This document shows positions 7,662-14,727 of a DNA stretch of 30,992 nucleotides, piece by piece. Source of the stretch: a virus. Every line of letters begins with the position of its first letter. The first letter of the stretch is position 1. The notes beneath the pieces are model-generated. The model saw only the letters and a program-made list of their open reading frames with translations. It was not told the DNA's origin and ran no database searches. The stretch is from positions 1 through 30,992 of IMG/VR virus record IMGVR_UViG_3300009285_001742; one strand, 5' to 3'. Made by a program: the position numbers and the translations under genes.

Positions 7662-8048
7662 CTAGCGCCGCGCCCGACGGCGCCGTCGAGGTCGGCGGGC
7701 GCCGCCCAGGACGTTGCGGTCACCGCCGTACTGCAGCGCGCACGACTCCGCATCGGTGCCAGCCTTCTGGCAGTCGTAGATCGCGAGTGACTTCCGGTAG
7801 GCGTCCTTGTGGTCGGTGACGGGGACCAGGATCGCGGGCTCGTTCCACTTCGAGCAGACGCGGATGAACGCGCCGTCCTCGCGGTAGGTGATCTCTTGGT
7901 GCGACGGCGAACGCAGGCTCTTGGTGCCCTCGGCCGACTTCATGCCCTTGCGCGTGCAGATGTTGCCGCTGGGCGTGTTCATCACGGGCCGCGTCGGCGC
8001 AGTAGTGATGTCCGGGATCTTCCGTTCACGTTTGATCCTGAGCTTCAT
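7662..8048 (-). CDS. Unrecognised protein with arginine-rich tail
   Basis: 128 residues. ATG 8048 is chosen over upstream codons because GAGGAGG lies six bases before it; the longer frame upstream overlaps the Gp88-like gene. The body is polar with aromatic strands (SHQEITYREDGAFIRVCSKW). Two Cys near the end (YDCQKAGTDAESC) resemble a small disulfide or metal pair. The C-terminus is almost pure Arg (RRPRRRRRARR), suggesting nucleic-acid binding. No family recognised. Confidence 0.55.
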   Translation of the reverse strand: MKLRIKRERKIPDITTAPTRPVMNTPSGNICTRKGMKSAEGTKSLRSPSHQEITYREDGAFIRVCSKWNEPAILVPVTDHKDAYRKSLAIYDCQKAGTDAESCALQYGGDRNVLGGARRPRRRRRARR

Positions 8049-8059
8049 CACTCGCCTCC

Positions 8060-9304
8060 TCAGTGCGCCATGAAGTTGACGCGCAGGTGTGGGTGCGTCC
8101 AGCAGACGCGGCAGTGCGGTAGCTGCTGCCCGTCGGGGAGCACAGCCGGCGCGTGCGTGCAGGAGTGGGTCGCGTCCTTCTTGAGGTTGTACACCGGGCA
8201 CTGGAAGTCATAGCGCGAGTCCACGCCCTGGCCCTTCGCCGTATCGTCCACGCCGCGCACGCCGGGCTTGTAGATCGAGCACGTCCCCTCGGCGTACGGG
8301 TAGGTCTTGGGCTTGAAGCGCAGCTTGTCGAAGCCGTAGTGACGCGACGGCGCCGCATCGCCGAAGTGGAAGCCCGACGGGCGCACGACGAGGTTGTCGT
8401 GCTTCACATGCACCAGAAGCTGCGCCCACGCCGACACGGTGTGCTGGTTCTGCGCGTCGTCCTCCCAGCCATGGTGCGCCCAGCTTCGCGTCGGCGCCCA
8501 GAAGATGTACTCGGGCAGCTCGTTCACGAGCTGCACCCAGGCTGCGGCATAGGCCTTCGAGTAGAAGTCGCCAGAGCTGTGAACGCGGAACGGCTTGAAG
8601 GGCGGCTTGCCGGTGCGCGGATCCGCCATCTGCTGCAGGTCTTTCCTGGCCAGGCGCTTGTTGCCGCGATTGATCGCGTCAACCATAACGCCGAGCCAGT
8701 TGCCTGGGTTCGCGCCGATCAGACCGCGCGTCCACCAGAGACGCAGGATGTAGCCAAGCGCGTTCGACGGTGAGCTGAAGTTGACACTTGTGGCGTAGCA
8801 CGCGGCACATGTGCCCCGATCAAGGTTGAGATCGAAGCGCAGAGCCTCCGCTGCTTCCTGCCGCACGCGCAACGGCACAACGGCTTGTGCCATGACCGCA
8901 GCCGGGCATGATCCACCGAGAGCTGGCGGCCCCGACGGCAAGTCCCACGACGGGCAGTTCATCTTCGACGTTGTCGACAGCAGCGGGTACCACTGCCGGC
9001 CGTCGCGCACGTCGATCATGTACGGGATGTCCCACTTGTTGAGCGGGCGATCAACGAAGATCCCAAGCTCGTCGTACAGCTCTGACGACGGCTTCAGGCC
9101 TGCCTGCTTGCCGGTCATCACCTGAACCTTGACACCGTCGTACAGGTCCTCGAGCGTTCGCCTGATCCAGAGCTGCCGGGTCAGGTTCGCGTGGATCGCA
9201 GCCATGTTCGGCAGGCAGGTCCGCGCGCCACCGAGGCCAGGCACGGCGCACGACTGCGGGCGATCGGGCTCGTCGAGTTCCAGGTTGCCGGTGACTGCAG
9301 CCAT
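8060..9304 (-). CDS. Gp88-like phage protein with metal-binding cysteines
   Basis: 414 residues, ATG 9304 with AGGAGAG upstream. Motifs in order: KMNCPSWDLPSG, then GTCAACYATSVNF (CxxCY), RVHSSGDFYSKAYAAAWV, IFWAPTRSW, NLVVRPSGFHF, and a Cys-rich end (FQCPVY, HSCTHAP, HCRVCW). This order matches the Gp88-like proteins known from actinobacteriophages (a family of unknown function), from memory. The cysteines would bind zinc or an iron-sulfur cluster, and the RxHSSGDF and TRS segments look like active-site blocks of a barrel enzyme. A link to base modification is only a speculation; no preQ0-pathway gene is visible here. Confidence 0.65.
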   Translation of the reverse strand: MAAVTGNLELDEPDRPQSCAVPGLGGARTCLPNMAAIHANLTRQLWIRRTLEDLYDGVKVQVMTGKQAGLKPSSELYDELGIFVDRPLNKWDIPYMIDVRDGRQWYPLLSTTSKMNCPSWDLPSGPPALGGSCPAAVMAQAVVPLRVRQEAAEALRFDLNLDRGTCAACYATSVNFSSPSNALGYILRLWWTRGLIGANPGNWLGVMVDAINRGNKRLARKDLQQMADPRTGKPPFKPFRVHSSGDFYSKAYAAAWVQLVNELPEYIFWAPTRSWAHHGWEDDAQNQHTVSAWAQLLVHVKHDNLVVRPSGFHFGDAAPSRHYGFDKLRFKPKTYPYAEGTCSIYKPGVRGVDDTAKGQGVDSRYDFQCPVYNLKKDATHSCTHAPAVLPDGQQLPHCRVCWTHPHLRVNFMAH

Positions 9305-9381
9305 CGTTCTCTCCTACGTCCAGGGGCCGTGGTGGCCGTGCCGAAGCATGTTGACTATCGCCTCGTCAGCCGTGTACCATG

Positions 9382-9534
9382 TCAAGCTCCACGCGCAGAC
9401 GCCGCCCGCGCAGGATCGTTATCCCGCTGGGCGGCGTCGATCAGGAAGACGGCGAAGACCTCTGCGGCCTGCAGCAGACCATGCGCGTCGGCAGGTGGCG
9501 CCGCGCACGCCCGCTCTGTGAGCGACAGTGTCAC
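9382..9534 (-). CDS. Possible 50-residue protein
   Basis: GTG 9534 on the minus strand opens a 50-residue frame (MTLSLTERACAAPPAD..., then LLQAAEVFAVFLIDAAQRDND) that reads like a helical protein, in the 254-base gap between the Gp88-like gene and the tiny basic genes. The ribosome site (AGGT) is weak. A TTG at 9385 overlapping its stop opens a further 23-residue frame (MTWYTADEAIVNMLRHGH...) to 9314. Both are weakly supported; the gap may simply be leader sequence. Confidence 0.3.
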   Translation of the reverse strand: MTLSLTERACAAPPADAHGLLQAAEVFAVFLIDAAQRDNDPARAASARGA

Positions 9535-9558
9535 GGCCAGTACCTGACGAGCGCAGGA

Positions 9559-9669
9559 CTACCGGCGGGCGCGCCGACGCTTGGAACCGACCTTCGCGAA
9601 CTTGCGGCACACCACGCGACCGTGGCTCTTGCCCTTGCGCACGCACTTCCCATGGGTCTTCTTGGCCAT
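9559..9669 (-). CDS. Tiny basic Cys-containing protein, 36 residues
   Basis: ATG 9669, with AGGAG about ten bases upstream. The sequence starts MAKKTHGKCVRKGKSHGR and ends SKRRRARR; more than a third is Lys/Arg, with two Cys and two His that could bind one zinc. It is followed upstream by a similar gene (9703-9834), and both begin MAK[KR]. The charge suggests binding to nucleic acid or to ribosomes. Too short for routine gene calling, but start, spacing and a similar neighbour support it. Confidence 0.6.
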   Translation of the reverse strand: MAKKTHGKCVRKGKSHGRVVCRKFAKVGSKRRRARR

Positions 9670-9702
9670 TGTCTTTTCTCTCCTCACACGTTGCCGGTTG
9701 AA

Positions 9703-9834
9703 CTACTTCGCGCCCTTGACGCGGATCGCGCAGCCCTTGCGCCCCTTGGCCCAGCGGAAGCCCTTCTTGAGGCGACCCTTGCCCTTGAGCCCTTCAGCCG
9801 CGCACTTCGTTCCGCTGTGCTTCCTCTTCGCCAT
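9703..9834 (-). CDS. Tiny basic Cys-containing protein, 43 residues
   Basis: ATG 9834, with AAAAGGAG upstream. The sequence starts MAKRKHSGTKCAAEGLKGKG and continues RLKKGFRWAKGRKG; about 40% Lys/Arg with two Cys. A longer frame to 9918 exists but lacks a ribosome site. The ribosome site GGAG can pair with CTCC immediately before the ATG (GGAG-TTG-CTCC), so translation may be controlled by leader folding. It forms a pair with the 36-residue gene downstream. Confidence 0.6.
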   Translation of the reverse strand: MAKRKHSGTKCAAEGLKGKGRLKKGFRWAKGRKGCAIRVKGAK

Positions 9835-9852
9835 TGGAGCAACTCCTTTTCG

Positions 9853-9887
9853 AGACATTAGGTCGGTCGCAACCGACCAGACATTAG
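9853..9887. promoter_or_regulatory. Hairpin flanked by direct repeats in a divergent gap
   Basis: AGACATTAG occurs at 9853-9861 and 9879-9887 (26-base period). Between them GGTCGGT (9861-9867) and ACCGACC (9872-9878) form a perfect seven-base inverted repeat with a CGCA loop. The element lies in the leader of the minus-strand basic gene and in the gap to the plus-strand kinase gene. A TTGACA box (minus strand, 9913-9918) lies just upstream, though its -10 partner is poor. It could be a repressor operator or an RNA leader structure. Confidence 0.5.
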
Positions 9888-9948
9888 AAGCATTGCACAA
9901 TGGATCGCGGAGTGTCAACCATCTGAATCGTTTGGTAAGCTAGTGAGC

Positions 9949-10758
9949 ATGGACCTCGGCATCGCGACAGCTTCAATCACCCGGATCTTGAATGCGCATT
10001 GGGCTGATGTCGTAGCTTCTACGACGCCCGACTTGCTTCCTGTGAGTGAGACGCGCGGGCGCAAAGCAAAAGCGTTTACGAGTTACGGTTGTGGCCACTA
10101 CGGGTGCGTGTTCCCGACGAGCAGGCCCAACGTCGTGCTCAAGATCACGACGGACCCCAGCGAGGCGGAGTTCGTCAAGACGGCCATGCAGATCGGCCGC
10201 TGGCCCGACGGCATCGTCGTGTACTACCAGATCAAGGCCATTGGCGACACGTACCGCGGTCGCGGCGTACATCTGATCTGGCGCGAGGAAGCGCACAACA
10301 TTGACGAGTAGTCGCTGCCGTTCAATCGAGACATCGACGAGTATACCAAGCGCACGCGTCGCGACTTCTCGCATCGACTACAGGCGTTCAAGCTGCACGC
10401 GCACCAGTTCAGGGCGTACGCACAACACGGCGCCAAGGTTGCCGAGATCTCCAAATACAAGCAGTGGGCGTGGAACAACGTCGACCTGGACAGCGTTGAA
10501 GGCGTCGGGAGGTTCAACCGCTGGAAGGGCGCCCAGGCCGCTGCCGCCCACCTACGCGCCTGCGAGATCCTTGCTGAGATGACGGCGAACGAGCCCGAGG
10601 GTTACCTCGTCGGCCAGGCGCTGGACTTCTACCTCGAGCGCGGCCTACTGCTGGCCGACGTCCACGCCAACAACGTCGGCGAGGTCACGCGCGATGGATA
10701 CCATGGTCCGATCCTGGTGATCACCGACCCGGGACATCTGGTGCGCGTGCCTGCCTAG
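9949..10758 (+). pseudogene. Kinase-like gene interrupted by one in-frame TAG
   Basis: ATG 9949 (GTG 9943 is an alternative) reads 120 codons to TAG at 10309-10311; the same frame then continues open for 148 codons to TAG 10756-10758. Across the break lies a full protein-kinase-like fold: the Gly-rich loop GCGHYGCV, a lysine strand VVLKITTDPSEAEFV before the TAG, and after it LLLADVHANNVG (D-x-H-x-x-N catalytic loop) and VITDPGH (metal-binding D-P-G). The second half has no start codon until ATG 10579, so it cannot be made whole on its own. Either a single base change killed the gene, or TAG is read through. Other genes here end in TAG, so the code is standard. Substrate unknown. Confidence 0.75.
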
Positions 10759-10759
10759 C

Positions 10760-10774
10760 ACACGCGGCGCGTGT
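10760..10774. promoter_or_regulatory. Small inverted repeat after the kinase-like gene
   Basis: ACACGC (10760-10765) and GCGTGT (10769-10774) flank GGC, giving a six-base stem directly after the TAG and 18 bases before the next ATG. There is no T-run, so a classic terminator is unlikely; an operator or mRNA-processing hairpin is possible. Confidence 0.35.
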
Positions 10775-10791
10775 TGTGGTAGGATGTTGCC

Positions 10792-11130
10792 ATGGCTACC
10801 AAGCGAAAGAGCAAGAGCTGTCGCAATGGTCGTTGTGGGCTCGGTCGTGCTGTGTCCAGCGGCGCGATGCTCATTGACGAGGTCAAGCGCTGCAACTCGC
10901 ACTTCTTCGACGCCGACACCATGCGCTTCTTCAAGTCGCGCCTGCTCGAGGTCTTCCCGTCGAACAAGCAGAACGCGACGTACTTCGTGACCTCGGAACA
11001 GGGCCCGAACAACGTGCGCGCCTACAGCGTACGCAAGTTCGCGAGTTGCAAGGTCAACACCGTCGGCGAGTTCCAAGGCTACGCCACGGCGGCGCAAGCA
11101 AAGGCCGCTGCGCGTCGCTTGGCCAAGTAG
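10792..11130 (+). CDS. Small phage protein with basic Cys N-terminus (DUF7447-like)
   Basis: 112 residues from ATG 10792. The C-terminal part, MRFFKSRLLEVFPSN, YFVTSEQ, RAYSVRKFASCKV and VGEFQGYATAAQAKAAAR, fits a small phage protein family that I remember as DUF7447; the label is from memory. The fold looks like a short beta sheet followed by a helix. The first 18 residues (MATKRKSKSCRNGRCGLG) are very basic with two Cys and resemble the starts of the two tiny basic proteins at 9559-9834. Function unknown. Confidence 0.6.
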   Translation: MATKRKSKSCRNGRCGLGRAVSSGAMLIDEVKRCNSHFFDADTMRFFKSRLLEVFPSNKQNATYFVTSEQGPNNVRAYSVRKFASCKVNTVGEFQGYATAAQAKAAARRLAK

Positions 11131-11133
11131 CCA

Positions 11134-11409
11134 ATGGACAACCCGGCGCAGTGGGCGCCGCTTGTCACGGCGCTGATCGTGGCCGGGATGGCCTTCGGCA
11201 CCATGAAGATCCTCGTCAAGGAGCTGGAGCGCCGCGTCGAGCGGCTCGAAAGCAAGGTTGACGAGCTGGTAGCCCTGGTCACGACCAAGGTCATGCAGGT
11301 GGGCTCGCTCGAGGAGGAAGTCCATCGCCTGCGCGAGCGCTACCACGATCTGGCGAACCGTATCACGGCGGCGCTTCTACGGAGCGAAGTGAGGGCGAAG
11401 GACGCCTAG
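11134..11409 (+). CDS. Membrane-anchored coiled-coil protein
   Basis: 91 residues from ATG 11134, three bases after the previous stop. Residues about 7-26 (WAPLVTALIVAGMAFGTMKI) form one membrane helix; residues 28-80 are a continuous charged heptad-like coiled coil (ELERRVERLESKVDELVAL...). This is the outline of small phage inner-membrane proteins, including some holin or spanin components, but no lysis gene is adjacent, so only 'membrane coiled coil' is justified. The last 47 bases overlap the end of the convergent sigma-like gene. Confidence 0.6.
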   Translation: MDNPAQWAPLVTALIVAGMAFGTMKILVKELERRVERLESKVDELVALVTTKVMQVGSLEEEVHRLRERYHDLANRITAALLRSEVRAKDA

Positions 11410-12034
11410 TGCGGTACACCCCCATCCTGGCAAGCCCGCGCGCTTCGATCTGCCTGATACGCTCACGCGTCAAGTCCAGCCCGTCGCCGATCTCCTGCAA
11501 CGTCTCGCTCGCGCCTGTTAGCCCCCAGTGACGCTCGATAATTGAGCGCGTGCGCGGGTCGAGCGCGTCCATCCGGCCGTCGTCACGCGCGCGTCTGATC
11601 TCAACCAACAGCGGCCACAGGTGGGCGGGAACGTCAGGCACTTCGGGCAATCCCAGGCGCTGCAACCGTTCTGCTTTGCTGACTGCCGCTACACGCTTGC
11701 GCCGATAGCGGTCGACCCGTTTCTCGATGCCGCGAATGCGCGGCAGCCAATAAGGTATCGCCGCGCCCGGGTACAGCCCCAGGTAGACCAGCATGCCGTA
11801 CACGTACGAAGAAGCCAACGCCGCGCTGCGGATTCCACACAGTTCTCCGACCTCGCCTTGCGCGACGAACGGCTCGCCACCCAGGCAGAAGTAGCGGCTC
11901 GTCACGCGGGCTGCTGGGCAGCCAGCCTGGATCGCCTCGTTGAGCTTGGCTCGGACTTGAGGCGAGCGCAGACGACGCGCGTAGTCTTCGTACCCGTCAA
12001 CGCGCAACGCCCATATGCGCTGGATCGACCTCAC
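11363..12034 (-). CDS. Sigma-factor region-4-like regulator
   Basis: 223 residues. GTG 12034 overlaps the upstream TGA as GTGA. Residues 157-204 (ALDPRTRSIIERHWGL, then LQEIGDGLDLTRERIRQIEA) match sigma-70 region 4: an L-x-x-R-x-R-x-I-I helix, then the L-x-E-I-G...T-R-E-R-I-R-Q-I-E helix-turn-helix that reads the -35 box. The first 155 residues resemble neither region 2 nor region 3 in an obvious way; residues 60-100 are hydrophobic (YVYGMLVYLGLYPG). It may be a phage sigma-like factor, an appropriator of host polymerase, or a repressor using the same HTH. Confidence 0.6.
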   Translation of the reverse strand: MRSIQRIWALRVDGYEDYARRLRSPQVRAKLNEAIQAGCPAARVTSRYFCLGGEPFVAQGEVGELCGIRSAALASSYVYGMLVYLGLYPGAAIPYWLPRIRGIEKRVDRYRRKRVAAVSKAERLQRLGLPEVPDVPAHLWPLLVEIRRARDDGRMDALDPRTRSIIERHWGLTGASETLQEIGDGLDLTRERIRQIEARGLARMGVYRTRRPSPSLRSVEAPP

Positions 12035-12231
12035 GCGTCACACAGGCTGCACAGCCCCGGCTGCTGATGCCCAAGGTCGTCATCAGGCCGGCCGCATGAC
12101 ATGCAGTGCCCGACGAATGCGCCGCAGGCGCAGGCGTAACGCAGGTCGTCAGCCACGCGCACGAGCGCTTGGCAATACCCGCAGGTCAGCCCATCGAGAT
12201 CAGGCTCGCGTCGTTCGACATCAGAAGGCAT
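12031..12231 (-). CDS. Small multi-Cys zinc protein
   Basis: 66 residues, ATG 12231, with a strong GGGGGAGG four bases upstream that confirms a real gene although its first 46 bases overlap the methyltransferase C-terminus in another frame. CGYCQ, CACG, CMSCG and CSLCD give eight Cys, enough for two zinc knuckles. The last base run overlaps the next start. Probably a nucleic-acid- or polymerase-binding adaptor; its coupling to the sigma-like gene is suggestive. Confidence 0.6.
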   Translation of the reverse strand: MPSDVERREPDLDGLTCGYCQALVRVADDLRYACACGAFVGHCMSCGRPDDDLGHQQPGLCSLCDA

Positions 12232-13067
12232 GCGGTCCTCCCCCGTGTCATCTCACCAGCACCGACGCTACGTTGCTCGCCCGTCGAGTACACGTACGCC
12301 CAGGAGTACAGGTCGCGCACGCGCGCCGTGTCTGCGTTCGTTGCGACAACGAACGCGCCAGCGCCGGCAACCAGAATGCGCAGGCGCTCCGCCAGCGCAC
12401 GCTGATCGTTGGCGTCGAACCCGGTGGCCGTATACGTGTCGAATACCGGACCGTCGTATGGCGGGTCGACGAAAACGACGTCGCCCTCTCGGACGTCGTC
12501 AAGCGTCTTCTGGTAGCCGTCGACCAGCAACGCAGACGTCTTCAGCGCAGCCGCGCAGCTCTTCAGACGCTCCAGCGACGGTAGGATCTTGTCGGCGTCG
12601 TCGCCTCGGTCGCCGTACGGCACGTTGAACCGTCCGTGAGAGTTCACGCGATACAGCCCGTTGAAGCAGGTCGCGTTGAGGTACAAGAACCGCGCGGCCC
12701 GGACCACGCCGCTCGTCGGGGCCGACGCCCGGACCTTGAGGTAGGCCTCGCGGTCCATGCCTCGGTTGCCGAGCATGCGCAGCGTACTGTATACCGCGTC
12801 CGGTACCTCCCGGACGGCGCGGTAGGTGACGATCAGGTCCTCGCAGGCGTCGCCCAGGATCATGCCGGGCAAGCCGAGCGCGAGCGCGATGGCGCCGCCG
12901 CCCAGGAAGGGCTCGATGTAGCGCCCGCCGGTCGCGGCGAGCTTCTGGTGTATGACCGGCGCGAGGTACTTCGATAGCCAGCGCTTGCCGCCGGCCCACT
13001 TGACGATCGGGTCGGCTGGGGAACGCTGCGGCACGTCGTCGTTGACTGGTAGCTTCGTCTGTTCCAT
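12186..13067 (-). CDS. dam: Dam-type DNA adenine methyltransferase
   Basis: 293 residues. ATG 13067 is preferred over upstream codons because it lies eight bases after the previous stop. Motifs in order: KWAGGKRWL (residues 23-31), EPFLGGGAIAL (52-62, SAM-binding motif I), GDACEDLIVTYRAV (72-85), NATCFNGLYRVN (131-142) and the catalytic DPPY (201-204). This is the D12/Dam arrangement. The enzyme would transfer a methyl group from SAM to N6 of adenine, classically in GATC, protecting phage DNA or timing replication. The specificity is inferred from the family, not visible. All catalytic blocks are intact. Confidence 0.88.
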   Translation of the reverse strand: MEQTKLPVNDDVPQRSPADPIVKWAGGKRWLSKYLAPVIHQKLAATGGRYIEPFLGGGAIALALGLPGMILGDACEDLIVTYRAVREVPDAVYSTLRMLGNRGMDREAYLKVRASAPTSGVVRAARFLYLNATCFNGLYRVNSHGRFNVPYGDRGDDADKILPSLERLKSCAAALKTSALLVDGYQKTLDDVREGDVVFVDPPYDGPVFDTYTATGFDANDQRALAERLRILVAGAGAFVVATNADTARVRDLYSWAYVYSTGEQRSVGAGEMTRGRTACLLMSNDASLISMG

Positions 13068-13075
13068 GTCACGCC

Positions 13076-13711
13076 TCAGATCGGCCACGCGGTTGTGCTC
13101 CACAGACGTACGGCCTCGATCAGGTCGTCGGACGACTTCCAGGCCATGTTCCCATAGCCACGCCCGTTCCAACAGTCAGCCGTCGCGATGGGCTTCGCAG
13201 GCGGCAGATCACGCTGTTCGCAGATCGCGCGGTACGCCTTGCGCAAGGCGTCGAGCTGCGGTAGGTTGAGCGTGTGGTCAAGCGACGGCGGCGGGCCGCT
13301 GCTCGCGCGATCGTCGACGGTGCGCTTGATGATCGCCATCGCGTAGACCCAGTCGCGCTCGAGGCTCAGGTACGCCGCATGGACGACGCAGTGGTGCGCG
13401 TCCGTGCGGATGCCGAGCTGTTGGTAGGCCGCGTAGTCAGCCTCGGCCACCTCCTCGATCATCTCCTCGATCGCGGCGGCAGCAGCGGGCGACCGGAAGT
13501 CCATGTTCTCTTCGCCGAAGTGGTTCTTGATCACGTCCTTGATCGCGAACCACCACTTCCGGTCGACCGCCCACAGCTTGACCTTGCTGTCCCACTCCCG
13601 CTCGCGCGGCGGCACTGTCTCTTTGAGGAGCTTGACGAATGCCTCGTCGTACGAGAAGCGCAGGATGAAGCGCAGCCCGTTGTTCTCGAGGTCGACGAAG
13701 ATGCGCGACAT
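13076..13711 (-). CDS. HARP-domain-like protein
   Basis: 211 residues, ATG 13711 directly after the upstream stop. The N-terminal 65 residues (LRFILRFSYDEAFVKLLKE, then WDSKVKLWAVDRKWWFAIKD) have the pattern of the HARP fold found on SMARCAL1-type helicases and in short phage proteins, which binds forked or annealed DNA. Residues 70-210 are helical with no motif I know, including an acidic stretch (AIEEMIEEVAEAD). Location in the replication operon between Dam and DUF1599-like genes fits a DNA-binding accessory role. Confidence 0.5.
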   Translation of the reverse strand: MSRIFVDLENNGLRFILRFSYDEAFVKLLKETVPPREREWDSKVKLWAVDRKWWFAIKDVIKNHFGEENMDFRSPAAAAAIEEMIEEVAEADYAAYQQLGIRTDAHHCVVHAAYLSLERDWVYAMAIIKRTVDDRASSGPPPSLDHTLNLPQLDALRKAYRAICEQRDLPPAKPIATADCWNGRGYGNMAWKSSDDLIEAVRLWSTTAWPI

Positions 13712-14047
13712 CTACTCCTCCGCCGCCTCTTCCGCCGCCTCTTCCAGCTTCCGAATCACTTCCAGCTCTGCCACCGTCTCCTCGTCGCGCACGAAGCCGC
13801 GCAGCCCATAGCCCGCGATGTCGCGGTACGGGCTCTCGCCGAACGCGTCCTTGCGGTTGGCGAGGCGGAAGAGCTTGTCGATGATCCGCACCACCGACAG
13901 CATGTCGTCGTACTGATCAGGGAACACACCGTCGGGGTAGAGGATGCGGAGCACCGCGCCGGCCTTGCCGAAGCTGTCCCCATAGGCGTCGTTCTTCTCT
14001 GCGACGGTGTCAGCGATCTCGAGTGCGGCGTCGACGAAGTGCGGCAT
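13712..14047 (-). CDS. DUF1599/Nmad1-like nucleotide-modification-associated protein
   Basis: 111 residues, ATG 14047. EKNDAYGDSFGKAGAVLR, VRIIDKLFRLANRKDA and GESPYRDIAGYGLRG match the DUF1599 pattern: K-N-x-x-Y-G, then a R-I-x-D-K-x-x-R-L helix and an E-S-x-x-D-x-x-G-Y helix. Family proteins are all-alpha, occur near phage DNA-base modification or nucleotide genes and probably bind nucleotides. A long acidic tail (RKLEEAAEEAAEE) ends the protein. Its stop abuts the start of the HARP-like gene. Confidence 0.6.
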   Translation of the reverse strand: MPHFVDAALEIADTVAEKNDAYGDSFGKAGAVLRILYPDGVFPDQYDDMLSVVRIIDKLFRLANRKDAFGESPYRDIAGYGLRGFVRDEETVAELEVIRKLEEAAEEAAEE

Positions 14048-14049
14048 GG

Positions 14050-14727
14050 CTAGGCTACCCTCACGATGGCGAACGGACGGTCGTTGGTTGGACGCTTCGT
14101 TGCTTCGGCCTCGTCGATCGGCATGCGCCTCTCCCAGCGCCGCGCGGTGGAGTTCCAGGTGAACCCGCGCGCCTTCGCCTGCTCGCGCTGGTCGTAGCTG
14201 ACGCATGCTTGGTAGATGGCCGCCGGCTTGAGCGCGCCCTTGAGCTGCGCCTCCAGGTCGGGCACGCGGCCGAGGAGCTGCGCGACCATCAGCACGTCCG
14301 CCATGGCGCGGTGCGCCCCGACGTAGGGGATGCCGTGGTCCGCGGCCAGGTGCGCCAGCTTGCGGCTCGACGTGGCCTTCGGAAAGCGGATCTGCTGCAC
14401 CGTGCAGACCCACGGCTTGTCCCCGAGGCGGCCCTTGACCATCCCGCGGTCGAAGTCGGCGTTGTGCGCGACGATGACGTCTGCCTGGTCGACGACCTCG
14501 CGGACGATGCTGAACGGGTCGGGCAGGTCCTGGCTCTTGGCCAGGAGCTGGTCGTTGATGCCGTTGATCGCGGCCACCGGGTTCTTCGTGCAGCCGGGGA
14601 CCAGCGACGCGTAGCACCAGACGACCTCGCGCAGGTCCACGTCGTAGAGCGCCGCCGCCAGCTCGATCACGGCGTCCTTGTTGGCGTCGAGGCCTGTCGT
14701 CTCGGTATCGACGATGAGCGCGCGCAT
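14050..14727 (-). CDS. DnaQ-like 3'-5' exonuclease (DEDDh)
   Basis: 225 residues; ATG 14727 chosen because it overlaps the upstream TGA by one base. Exo I is VDTETTG (D7, E9), Exo II AHNADFDRG (residues 87-95), and Exo III is GAHRAMADV with His 138 and Asp 143, so all DEDDh metal ligands are present. The family removes 3' nucleotides, as in proofreading or RNase T. The last 55 residues add a small domain (FTWNSTARRWERRMP) of the phage Trp-rich type. It is separate from the exonuclease in the polymerase, so it may trim recombination intermediates. Confidence 0.82.
   Translation of the reverse strand: MRALIVDTETTGLDANKDAVIELAAALYDVDLREVVWCYASLVPGCTKNPVAAINGINDQLLAKSQDLPDPFSIVREVVDQADVIVAHNADFDRGMVKGRLGDKPWVCTVQQIRFPKATSSRKLAHLAADHGIPYVGAHRAMADVLMVAQLLGRVPDLEAQLKGALKPAAIYQACVSYDQREQAKARGFTWNSTARRWERRMPIDEAEATKRPTNDRPFAIVRVA

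Noticed and set aside
9949-10758. Genome-wide recoding of TAG
   Set aside because: The recombinase-like gene and the genes ending at 2054, 4022, 5414, 10758, 11130 and 11409, among others, end in TAG at natural positions, so the amber in the kinase is local.
12499-12999. Frame on the minus strand inside the methyltransferase
   Set aside because: Arg/Gly-rich and in the wrong frame relative to the Dam motifs; a shadow.
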